In this document: positions 33,455 through 41,303 of the stretch, one piece after another
How the letters are laid out: every line of letters starts with the position of its first letter
Numbering within the stretch: position 1 is the stretch's first letter
NCBI GenBank assembly: GCA_964516305.1
Contig: CAZEZH010000001.1
Coordinates: 31,992 to 95,991, forward strand
Source of the DNA: Lamprobacter sp964516305
GTDB taxonomy: Bacteria > Pseudomonadota > Gammaproteobacteria > Chromatiales > Chromatiaceae
Length of the DNA: 64,000 nucleotides
Reading direction: 5' to 3'
Position numbers and translations under genes: made by a program
The notes under the pieces: model-generated
The model's input: the letters and a program-made list of their open reading frames with translations, nothing else
Databases searched by the model: none
Told to the model about the DNA's origin: nothing

Positions 33455-33681
33455 CGGCTTTCCTGATTTCCGGCTATGGCTCGCGGAACTGAACAGCGGC
33501 CATCGTATCCGCAGTCCCGTTGGTCAGTAACTGCGGATGCGATGGCGATTCCTGTAGACTTCAATAAGACGCTAGACCAATCGCGGTCTGCCTCAGAGGC
33601 GAACGACAGGTCTGATGATGACAGGTCGAGCGCGACGGCCATAGTAACGCAAGCCTTAGGCGACCAGTTCCAGGAGCACCG

Positions 33682-35181
33682 ATGCAATCTCAGATCACCA
33701 GCGGCGACCTAACCCAGGTCGAGACCCCGTGCCTGATTCTCGGCGTGTTCAGCGACCGCCAGCTGTCCGATGCCGCCAAGACCATCGACACAGCCAGCGG
33801 CGGAGCGCTGACCAGCGTCCTCGCAAAAGGGGACCTCGATGGCAAGACCGGTAGCACGCTGATGCTTTACAGCGTTGCCGGCGTAACCGCGGAGCGACTG
33901 CTCCTGGTCAACTGTGGTAAGTACGAAGAGCTCGACCGCCGCGCCTATGAAAAAGCGCTGAAAGCGGCACTCGCGCAGCTCGATGCCGCCCGCATCGGCA
34001 GCGCCCTCTGCGCGCTCACGGCACTGGAGCCGAACGGCATGGACCGCTACCAATGCGTCCGTCACACGGTGCTGCTCGCGGCCCAGGGCGCCTATCGCTA
34101 CTGCGAGACCAAGAAATTGGACGCCGATGCACCAGCCCCACTTGCTGTTCTTGACTGCTGGGTCGAAGGCGCAGCACAGACCGAGCTTGCCGAGCGCGGT
34201 GCTGCACATGGCTTGGCGATCGCCGAAGGCGTCGCGCTGGCCCGCGATCTCGGCAACCTGCCGGGCAACATCTGCACCCCGACCTATCTCGCCGATCAGG
34301 CCACCGCGATTGGACAGCACTGCGTCAAGCTCGAGGTCGAGGTGCTAGACGAAGACAGCATGGCCGAGCTCGGCATGGGCGCTCTGCTCTCGGTGAGCCG
34401 CGGCAGTCGAGAGCCGGCCAAGCTGATCGTCATGCACTACCGCGGTGGCAGTGATGAGGACAAGCCGATCGTGCTGGTCGGCAAAGGGCTGACCTTCGAC
34501 GCCGGCGGTATCTCGATCAAGCCCTCCGAGGCCATGGACGAGATGAAGTACGACATGTGCGGCGGCGCCGGTGTCATCGGCGCGATGCGCGCGCTCTGCG
34601 CGCTTGACCTTCCCCTCAATGTCATCGGCGTGGTGCCAACGTCTGAGAATCTGCCAGATGGCGCTGCCAACAAGCCGGGCGACATCGTCACCAGCCTCTC
34701 TGGGCAGACCATCGAGATCCTCAACACCGATGCCGAGGGCCGGCTGATCCTCTGCGATGCGCTGACCTACGTCGAGCGCTTCGAGCCCGCTGCGGTCGTC
34801 GACATGGCCACCCTCACGGGTGCCTGCATCGTCGGGCTCGGACGACATCCCTCCGGGCTGTTCTCGAACGACGACGGACTCGCCGACGCACTGATGCAAG
34901 CCGGCGAGGCCAGCGCCGACCGTGTCTGGCGCATGCCGCTCTGGGACGATTACCAGCAACAGCTCGACAGCAACTTCGCCGACATGGCCAACATCGGCGG
35001 CCGCGATGGCGGCGCCATCACCGCCGCCTGCTTCCTGTCGCGCTACACCAAGGCCTATACCTGGGCCCATCTGGACATCGCCGGCACCGCCTGGCTCACC
35101 GGCAAAGAGAAAGGCGCAACCGGGCGACCCGTGCCGCTGTTGAGCCAATTCCTGCTCGATCGTGCTGGACAAGGCGCCTAA
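33682..35181 (+). CDS. pepA: Leucyl aminopeptidase PepA (peptidase M17)
   Basis: The 499-residue cytosolic aminopeptidase has an N-terminal macro-like domain and a C-terminal catalytic domain. The metal-binding residues are in VGKGLTFDAGGISIKPS and NTDAEGRLILCDAL (the M17 signature). It trims N-terminal residues from peptides; in E. coli it also binds DNA at carAB and cer sites. AGGAG is 7 bases before the ATG. It is divergent from lptG and followed by holC, the common gammaproteobacterial order. Confidence 0.96.
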   Translation: MQSQITSGDLTQVETPCLILGVFSDRQLSDAAKTIDTASGGALTSVLAKGDLDGKTGSTLMLYSVAGVTAERLLLVNCGKYEELDRRAYEKALKAALAQLDAARIGSALCALTALEPNGMDRYQCVRHTVLLAAQGAYRYCETKKLDADAPAPLAVLDCWVEGAAQTELAERGAAHGLAIAEGVALARDLGNLPGNICTPTYLADQATAIGQHCVKLEVEVLDEDSMAELGMGALLSVSRGSREPAKLIVMHYRGGSDEDKPIVLVGKGLTFDAGGISIKPSEAMDEMKYDMCGGAGVIGAMRALCALDLPLNVIGVVPTSENLPDGAANKPGDIVTSLSGQTIEILNTDAEGRLILCDALTYVERFEPAAVVDMATLTGACIVGLGRHPSGLFSNDDGLADALMQAGEASADRVWRMPLWDDYQQQLDSNFADMANIGGRDGGAITAACFLSRYTKAYTWAHLDIAGTAWLTGKEKGATGRPVPLLSQFLLDRAGQGA

Positions 35182-35259
35182 GCCCCTGAGCAAACGGAAC
35201 TGGCTGCGGCGTGCTCCCCGAGCATCATCGCAGCCAACCTTGCGGTTGGGACCCACGTC

Positions 35260-35712
35260 ATGACCAGGGTCGATTTCTACGTCCTCAAGGAGGGCAGCCG
35301 CAGCGACCGCTTCGGGCTCAGCTGCCGACTGGTCGAGCGCATCTACAAGAGCGCGCCCACAGGCGAACAGCCGCCAAGGGTGCTGATCTATTGCCCGGAA
35401 GCACAGCAGGCGCGCCACCTCAACCGCCTACTCTGGAGCTTCCGCGAAGACAGCTTCTTGCCGCATGGGCTGGTCGGCGAGACCGACCCAGCGCTGACCC
35501 CGGTCCTGATCAGCACCGACGGTCAACCGGAGGCCGAAGACCAGGTGCTGATCAATCTCAGCCCGAGCCCCGTGGCCCCGCCCTTCTTTAGCCGCTTCGA
35601 GCGCCTGTGCGAACCGCTCGATCATGAGCCCGAGATCCGCCAAGCGGGCCGCAAACGCTATCTCTATTATCGTGACTGCGGTTATCCGCTCGCGCATCAT
35701 GAGGTTGGATGA
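35260..35712 (+). CDS. holC: DNA polymerase III chi subunit HolC
   Basis: The 150-residue protein matches the chi subunit (VDFYVLKEGSRSDRFGLSCRLVERIY; WSFREDSFLPHGL; LINLS) that links the clamp loader with single-strand binding protein. It lies directly after pepA, as in most gammaproteobacteria. valS would normally follow; instead the next gene is an AAA-ATPase/nuclease-fold protein. No strong ribosome site is seen before the ATG at 35260. Confidence 0.93.
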   Translation: MTRVDFYVLKEGSRSDRFGLSCRLVERIYKSAPTGEQPPRVLIYCPEAQQARHLNRLLWSFREDSFLPHGLVGETDPALTPVLISTDGQPEAEDQVLINLSPSPVAPPFFSRFERLCEPLDHEPEIRQAGRKRYLYYRDCGYPLAHHEVG

Positions 35713-35764
35713 GGGCTCGTCAAGCTTCGTCCACAATAATTTGGCGACGAATCGCGTGAGCACT

Positions 35765-35782
35765 GGGAGCTGAAACGCTCCC
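35765..35782 (+). terminator. Short hairpin after holC
   Basis: GGGAGC-TGAAAC-GCTCCC is a perfect 6-bp stem 52 bases beyond the holC stop, but only ATCTTGT follows. It may be a weak terminator, or part of the boundary of the inserted next gene. Confidence 0.35.
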
Positions 35783-35806
35783 ATCTTGTATAGTCGAGCC
35801 AAGCCC

Positions 35807-37402
35807 ATGCCCCACCAACGGTTACCGATCGGCATCCATACCTTCCGCAAGATCCGCGAAGGCGGCTATTACTATGTTGACAAAACGGGCTTCGCCCTGC
35901 GCCTGATCGAGGAAGGTACACATTACTTCCTCTCGCGCCCGCGCCGCTTCGGCAAGAGCCTGTTCTTGGATACGCTCGCCGAGCTATTCAGCGCTCATCA
36001 GGCGTTGTTCGAGGGGCTGGAAGCCGATAAGCGCTGGGATTGGTCGAGACGCTCCCCAGTTATCCGCTTCAGCTTCGGCGGCGGCGTCGTTGCCAACCCC
36101 GCGGCGCTGGAGGGCAAGATCCGCGAGCAGCTCGATCTCAATCAACAGGTGCTCGGCATCCGATGCAACCAGCCAAGCATTAGCGGCTGCTTTGCCGAAC
36201 TGATCCGCGAGGCGCATGCTGCAACCGGCGAACGGGTGGTGGTGCTGGTCGATGAATACGACAAGCCGATCCTCGACAACTTGAGCACTCCGGAAACCGC
36301 GCGGGCGATGCGCGACGGGTTGCGTAACCTCTATTCGGTGATCAAGGATTCCGACGCCCATATTCGCTTCGCCTTTCTCACCGGCGTGTCGAAGTTCAGC
36401 AAGGTCAGTCTGTTCTCGGGGCTGAATAACCTCTATGACATGACTGTCGATGCCGACTACTCGGCGATCTGCGGCTATACCGAAGCCGATCTCGATCGCG
36501 TCTTCGCCCCCGAGCTCGCGGGGTTGGATCGCGAGCAGATCCGCACCTGGTACAACGGCTACAACTGGCGCGGCGAGGCCGTCTACAACCCCTTCGATGT
36601 GCTGCTGTTGTTCAAGAAACGCGAATTCGCGCCCTATTGGTTCGAGACGGCGACACCGACCTTTCTGCTCGAGGTGCTGACCCAGCGCCAGGTCTTCCTG
36701 CCGCAGCTCGGCCAACTGGAGACCGACGCCGCGCTCCTGTCAGCCTTCGATGTCGACCACATGACCACGGAGGCACTACTCTGGCAAACCGGCTATCTGA
36801 CCATCGCCAGCGTAGAGCAATTCAGCGGTGCTTGGTTCTATCGGCTGCGCTACCCAAACCGCGAGGTCTACCAGAGCCTGAACACGGCGCTGCTCGAGGC
36901 CTGGAGCCCAGCCGCAACGGCCAACGTGCGCCAGCGTCGCTCACTCCATCAGCACTTGCTGGCCAACGACTTCGCGGGTCTAGGACAACTGCTCACCGCG
37001 TTCTTCGACAGCATTCCGCACGACTGGTATCGCAATAATCCCATCGCCCGCTACGAGGGTTATTACGCCAGCGTCTTCTATGCCTACTTCGCCAGTCTGG
37101 GGTTGGATCTGACGCCAGAGGAGAGCAGCAACGCCGGGCGGCTCGATCTGGCGCTGCGCTTCAATGGCCAGGTCTATCTGTTCGAGTTCAAGGTGGTGGA
37201 GTTCGCGGCCGATGCTCGTCAGCAAGCGCCGGGAAGCGAGACGGCACGAGCGCCTGCGGGCAGTGCGCTCGCACAGATCAAAGCCCGTGGCTACGCGGAT
37301 AAGTACCGCGCCGATGGCAAGCCGATCCATCTCATCGGCGTTGAATTTAGCCATGAGCAGCGGCGGGTGGTCGGTTTTGAGGTCGAGACCTTGCGAGATT
37401 GA
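35807..37402 (+). CDS. AAA-ATPase-like protein with C-terminal PD-(D/E)XK nuclease-fold domain
   Basis: The 531-residue protein joins an AAA-ATPase-like domain (AAA_9 type: LPIGIHTFRKIREGGYYYVDKT, a P-loop-like SRPRRFGKSLFLDT, and Walker B VVVLVDEYDKPIL) to a C-terminal PD-(D/E)XK-like domain (GRLDLAL, then VYLFEFKVVE). Such genes are found in many copies in some Bacteroidetes, Chlorobi and purple bacteria. Their role is unknown, and they behave like accessory or mobile genes. The start MPHQRLPIG at 35807 is where the family begins; no ribosome site is visible. A Gln/Ala-rich insertion after EFKVVE breaks the nuclease-fold region. It lies downstream of holC where valS is usual, suggesting later insertion. 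Confidence 0.85.
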   Translation: MPHQRLPIGIHTFRKIREGGYYYVDKTGFALRLIEEGTHYFLSRPRRFGKSLFLDTLAELFSAHQALFEGLEADKRWDWSRRSPVIRFSFGGGVVANPAALEGKIREQLDLNQQVLGIRCNQPSISGCFAELIREAHAATGERVVVLVDEYDKPILDNLSTPETARAMRDGLRNLYSVIKDSDAHIRFAFLTGVSKFSKVSLFSGLNNLYDMTVDADYSAICGYTEADLDRVFAPELAGLDREQIRTWYNGYNWRGEAVYNPFDVLLLFKKREFAPYWFETATPTFLLEVLTQRQVFLPQLGQLETDAALLSAFDVDHMTTEALLWQTGYLTIASVEQFSGAWFYRLRYPNREVYQSLNTALLEAWSPAATANVRQRRSLHQHLLANDFAGLGQLLTAFFDSIPHDWYRNNPIARYEGYYASVFYAYFASLGLDLTPEESSNAGRLDLALRFNGQVYLFEFKVVEFAADARQQAPGSETARAPAGSALAQIKARGYADKYRADGKPIHLIGVEFSHEQRRVVGFEVETLRD

Positions 37403-37580
37403 TCGCAGTCAGCGACTGCACCGAACAAGCCAGGACGCTGATAACTGAATACAGTGCCAGGGAACCTCAAATCCGCGCGCCGATGACCATCGGATGGTGA
37501 CTACTGCAGTACCGGACAAAGCCCCAGCCGCTAGGGCAGACCAGGCAACATCGCTCACTCCCGTAAAGGCAGCTCAGACA

Positions 37581-38420
37581 TTAACAAGATCTGCGCGCAC
37601 CATAGACAACCCCTTCCGCATCCAGCCCGGCACGCAAGGCCGCCATCGCCGGGCCAAGGTCGCCGCGGCCGCGAAAGCCGAGCAGGATGTAGCGGTCGGC
37701 CTCGGTCTCGCCGAGGTGTGGCAGGCTGAACAGCTTCAGCGTTGGGAATTGCGCGCCGAGCTGCTCCATCAATGGGATCAGGCGGCTCTCTGGAGCACCG
37801 CGCACCTCGAGCGCCGCTTCGTGCAAGACCTCAGCGCGGCCGTAGTGACCATCAAGCACCCATTCGGCCATCGGCCAGGCCATCTGCGGAAAACCGGGCA
37901 GGAACCAATGCTGATGCAAGCCGAACCCCGGCACCTGGTTGACCGGATTGGGGACCAACGAGGCCCCAGCCGGAAGGTCCGCCATTCGGATGCGCTGCGG
38001 ATAGGCATCGGCGCCGAAACGGCTCTCGATCAGTGTCGCCGCCTCTGCATGCCGCTCTAAGGTCACACCAGCCGCGGCTGCCACACAGGCGCGGGTGTAG
38101 TCATCTGGAGTCGCACCAATCCCGCCGCAGCAGAAGACAGGGTCCTGAGCAGCCATCGATGCTTGAAACTGCCGCACGAGTAACTCGGGCTCATCGGGCA
38201 AGATCCAGCACCAAGCGAGTTGATGGCCTCGCTCCGCGAGCATGCGCTTGAAAGCGTCAAGATGGCGGTCTTGCCGCTCGCCATGCAGGATCTCATCACC
38301 AATCACGATCAGGCCGAAGGCGATCGGCCCAGGCCCGTTGCTGGGCTGGCTCGATTCCAGCGCGGATTCTGGAACCGATTCTGGGGATGCCGGGGGCAGC
38401 TCTGGGTCGTTGGATATCAT
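37581..38420 (-). CDS. CinA-like molybdopterin-binding (MoaB/Mog-type) protein
   Basis: The 279-residue protein has a Pro/Ser/Glu-rich N-terminal stretch of about 30 residues followed by a MoCF/MPT-binding domain (FGLIVIGDEILHGERQDRH; FCCGGIGATPDDYTRACVAAAAG). It resembles the N-terminal domain of competence/damage-inducible protein CinA without its deamidase domain. An AGGAG lies upstream. ATG at 38420 or an in-frame TTG three codons earlier could be the start. Stand-alone forms like this may be nucleotide or cofactor pyrophosphatases; no role is certain. It lies 40 bases downstream of the amidohydrolase gene on the same strand. Confidence 0.85.
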   Translation of the reverse strand: MISNDPELPPASPESVPESALESSQPSNGPGPIAFGLIVIGDEILHGERQDRHLDAFKRMLAERGHQLAWCWILPDEPELLVRQFQASMAAQDPVFCCGGIGATPDDYTRACVAAAAGVTLERHAEAATLIESRFGADAYPQRIRMADLPAGASLVPNPVNQVPGFGLHQHWFLPGFPQMAWPMAEWVLDGHYGRAEVLHEAALEVRGAPESRLIPLMEQLGAQFPTLKLFSLPHLGETEADRYILLGFRGRGDLGPAMAALRAGLDAEGVVYGARRSC

Positions 38421-38460
38421 CAGCAGCAAAGTCTCCTAGGGTCTGCATCGGGGACCGACT

Positions 38461-39345
38461 CTACTCCGAGTCATCAAGACCGAATAGTCGTGCCGCATTG
38501 CCGTAGGCCAAACCTGCTGCCACATCCGGCGGCAGCTGATCCAGCCAGGCCCGGATGCGAGCGGCAACCTCCGAGAACCGACGCCAGCGTGGGGTCCAAT
38601 AGGTGTCGACACCAACCAACACCCGGTCTTGATGCGCAATGAAGAAGCGTCGCCACTGCTGCCAAAGGCGCCCCTGATCATCGACGAAACGCTCATCCCG
38701 CACCGATGTATCGATGAAAAGGCGCGGATAGCGCGCCAACATCGGCGCCAGCACCTGTGGTCGCGGATCGGTACCCAGATGCGCCCAGAGCACCGTCACC
38801 TCCGGCGCCTGGGCGAAGATGGTCTCGATCACCGCCGCATCGCCATGAACCTGAAGCATCAAGTCCTGTTCGGCGGCGATGTCGACCAGCGCGGCAAGCA
38901 CCGGACTCTCGCGATCTTTAGCGAAGATGTGGATTTCGCCGATACCGCGGTAGATGCCACTGCTCAGTGCCTCAGACAGGCGTGCCGGCAGACCTGGGTC
39001 CTGCATCCAACTCGCCTTGTCCGCCGGCCCGCGGTAAAGGCTCAAGAACGGCAGGATACGCTCTGGCGCTGCGCGATACAGCGCCTCGACGGCCCATTGC
39101 GGCTGCCCCGAGACCACGGCAGCCGCAATCTGATGGCGATCAAAGAGCGCGATGATCTCCTCTGGCGGTCGCTCAGCCGCGTCAACGCCGGTGTAATGCA
39201 GATGGGCATCGATCAGCGGATCTGTGGCTGCAAAAGGCAGCAAGGGCCAGAGGCTCAATCCCACCGCCAAGACCAACGCGAATCCGCTGTAGCGACCGAA
39301 GCGACCACAGCAGTCGCTGCCACCGGCTCTGGACATCACGCTCAT
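38461..39345 (-). CDS. Exported amidohydrolase-family protein
   Basis: The protein of about 294 residues has an N-terminal hydrophobic export segment (FALVLAVGLSLWPLLPFA) followed by an amidohydrolase_2-like TIM barrel. DPLIDAHLHYTG carries the metal HxH, QVHGDA and WAHLGTDPR carry further histidines, and VGVDTYWTPRW the last aspartate region. It is probably periplasmic. The substrate is unknown. Three in-frame ATGs (39351, 39345, 39336) could start it; none has a clear ribosome site, so the start is a choice of convenience. It shares the strand with the CinA-like gene downstream. Confidence 0.78.
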   Translation of the reverse strand: MSVMSRAGGSDCCGRFGRYSGFALVLAVGLSLWPLLPFAATDPLIDAHLHYTGVDAAERPPEEIIALFDRHQIAAAVVSGQPQWAVEALYRAAPERILPFLSLYRGPADKASWMQDPGLPARLSEALSSGIYRGIGEIHIFAKDRESPVLAALVDIAAEQDLMLQVHGDAAVIETIFAQAPEVTVLWAHLGTDPRPQVLAPMLARYPRLFIDTSVRDERFVDDQGRLWQQWRRFFIAHQDRVLVGVDTYWTPRWRRFSEVAARIRAWLDQLPPDVAAGLAYGNAARLFGLDDSE

Positions 39346-39823
39346 GAGCATATCAACGGCAACCCAAGTTCTTGTCCTTGCCACTCAGCAGCCCCCGGAG
39401 GGTGCGCCTGGGCCAACGAGCCCCGCGGCCATCAGGCACTGGAAGAGCTAGGATAAACCCGCTATCTTCGCGCTGCAGAGTCACAGCGCAAGCATTGAAC
39501 TTATAAACCGCAGATGACGTAGATTAAAAATAAACAAAATAGTGCCTTAGCGGGAAGACTAAGGTCACCGACCATGTGAAGCAGGGATTGGCCGTCGTGG
39601 CCTAATCTCTCTGCGCTTATCTGCGTCATCTGCGGTTGAAATGCGCTTTTTGGGTTGACGCCTCAAGCATTGAAACTTGGAGAGCCGTTGCGATGAGTCC
39701 TGGCCCTGGAACCCACAGCGAAGGCTTTGCACGAGCACAAAGGCTCCTGATCCAAGTAATCGCGCGCCAGTTGCCTCCTGCTGTGCAAGGCATTGCGATC
39801 ATCCAGAGTTCCGCCGTTCACTG
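39346..39823. other. Non-coding region of about 480 bases holding a long inverted repeat
   Basis: It contains the inverted repeat at 39506-39637 and an AT-rich segment. No gene is supported: the plus-strand open frames here lack ribosome sites and recognisable protein features. The manA promoter should lie between about 39640 and 39823. Confidence 0.5.
39506..39637. mobile_element. MITE-like element with 19-bp terminal inverted repeats
   Basis: AACCGCAGATGACGTAGAT (39506-39524) and its near-perfect inverse (39619-39637, one mismatch) enclose about 94 bases that begin with an AT-rich stretch. The whole could fold as one long hairpin. The CAGATGACGCAGAT words are typical of short dispersed repeats in bacterial intergenic regions; a related piece is at 29818-29849. 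No transposase is nearby. Calling it a MITE is inference from structure alone. Confidence 0.6.
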
Positions 39824-41233
39824 ATGGACAACCCAGTCGGACAGCGCGCCTTCATCGCGCCCGTGCCGACAGCGGATCAACTCCGAGCGGCCATCAATGC
39901 CTTCGCGGCGGCTCCAAGGCCGCTGCGCCTGGCGTGCGGTGTTCAGCATTACAGCTGGGGCGACCCCGACTTCATCCCGACGCTGATTGACGTCCGCAAC
40001 CCACGCGGGCTGCCCTTCGCCGAGTTCTGGATCGGCGCCCATCCTGACCTACTCTCAACAGTTCAACTGGATGGCTGCCAACTGTCGTTGGCAGAACTCA
40101 TCGCCGCCGCCCCGCTCACCATGCTCGGCACCGAGTCGGCACAGCGCTTCGACAACCAGCTGCCCTTTTTGCTCAAGGTACTGGCGGCACGCGAGCCCTT
40201 GTCGATCCAAGTGCACCCGACCCGCGAACAGGCTATCGCCGGTTACCAGCATGAGGAGGCGATCGGACTGCCGCTGACCGATCCTCGCCGTAGCTACCGC
40301 GACCGCAACCATAAACCGGAGCTGTTGGTCGCGGTAACCGACTTCTACGCACTGCGTGGCTTCCGACCCCTGGCCGAGATCCACGCGGAGCTGGCCGCTG
40401 CGCCTGAACTCGCCTCCCTCCAAGCACGACTCGAGCCAGGCCCAGCCGGACTGTTCAACCTGTATCGATGGCTGATGCAGCTCGAGCAGCCACGGGTCAA
40501 CGCCCTGCTCTCGCCGCTGATCCAGCGTCTGCAGCGGGAACGGGCAGGGTTCAGCATCGACCCACGGGATCGCCGTGATTGGCTGCTCGAGTCAGATCGG
40601 CTGTTCTCGAAGGATGGCCAGCGTGATCGCGGTCTGTTCTCGCTGCTCCTCTTGAACCTTATCACCTTGCATCCTGGCGAAGCCCTGTTTCTCCCCGCTG
40701 GCGAATTGCATGCCTACCTGCACGGTGCCGCGATTGAGCTCATGGCCAATTCGAACAACGTGCTACGCGGCGGCCTGACCCGCAAGCACATTGATGTGCA
40801 AGCCTTGCTGCACACCCTCAAGGTCCACCCGGCGCAAGGCGCCGTGCGCCAACCCCAGCCCCCAGCCGGGCCTGGTCTACCCGATACCTATCCAACTCCC
40901 GCGACTGAATTCTTGCTCGAGCGGCACAGGCTCAGCGCCGGAGAACGACGCAGCATCAGTCGCGGACTCAAGCCCAGGCAGGATGGCGGGCTTGTGGGCG
41001 AGTGCAGCAGCGGTCTCAATGATCCGGGCAGCGAGGCAACGAGTTCAGCAACCACGGCCACTGAAGCGAGACTGCGCTTGGGGCTGGTGCTGGATGGGCA
41101 AGTCAGCTTGGATAGCAGTGGCGCAGAACCGCTTACGCTCGAGCGCGGAGCAGCCTTCATCATCCCAGCCACTTGCGCTACGCAGCTTCACTGCAACCAA
41201 CGGTCGGTGGTCCTTACCGCGCGAACCCCATAG
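39824..41233 (+). CDS. manA: Mannose-6-phosphate isomerase, class I
   Basis: The 469-residue type-I phosphomannose isomerase interconverts mannose-6-phosphate and fructose-6-phosphate, feeding GDP-mannose or mannose use. The motifs LACGVQHYSWGD, SIQVHP, NHKPELLVAVTDFYALRGFRP and LPAGELHAYLHG supply the zinc ligands and the active site. It is longer than the E. coli enzyme, with a linker rich in Pro and Ser around 345-420. The start MDNPVGQRAF at 39824 gives the normal N-terminus; the open frame continues upstream through non-coding sequence. It is convergent with the PBP1A gene. Confidence 0.92.
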   Translation: MDNPVGQRAFIAPVPTADQLRAAINAFAAAPRPLRLACGVQHYSWGDPDFIPTLIDVRNPRGLPFAEFWIGAHPDLLSTVQLDGCQLSLAELIAAAPLTMLGTESAQRFDNQLPFLLKVLAAREPLSIQVHPTREQAIAGYQHEEAIGLPLTDPRRSYRDRNHKPELLVAVTDFYALRGFRPLAEIHAELAAAPELASLQARLEPGPAGLFNLYRWLMQLEQPRVNALLSPLIQRLQRERAGFSIDPRDRRDWLLESDRLFSKDGQRDRGLFSLLLLNLITLHPGEALFLPAGELHAYLHGAAIELMANSNNVLRGGLTRKHIDVQALLHTLKVHPAQGAVRQPQPPAGPGLPDTYPTPATEFLLERHRLSAGERRSISRGLKPRQDGGLVGECSSGLNDPGSEATSSATTATEARLRLGLVLDGQVSLDSSGAEPLTLERGAAFIIPATCATQLHCNQRSVVLTARTP

Positions 41234-41303
41234 TGCGACCTCATCAGGATATCGGCCTCTCGCCACACGCTTTCGGCGCAAGAAACTTGACCAGTACCTC
41301 GTA

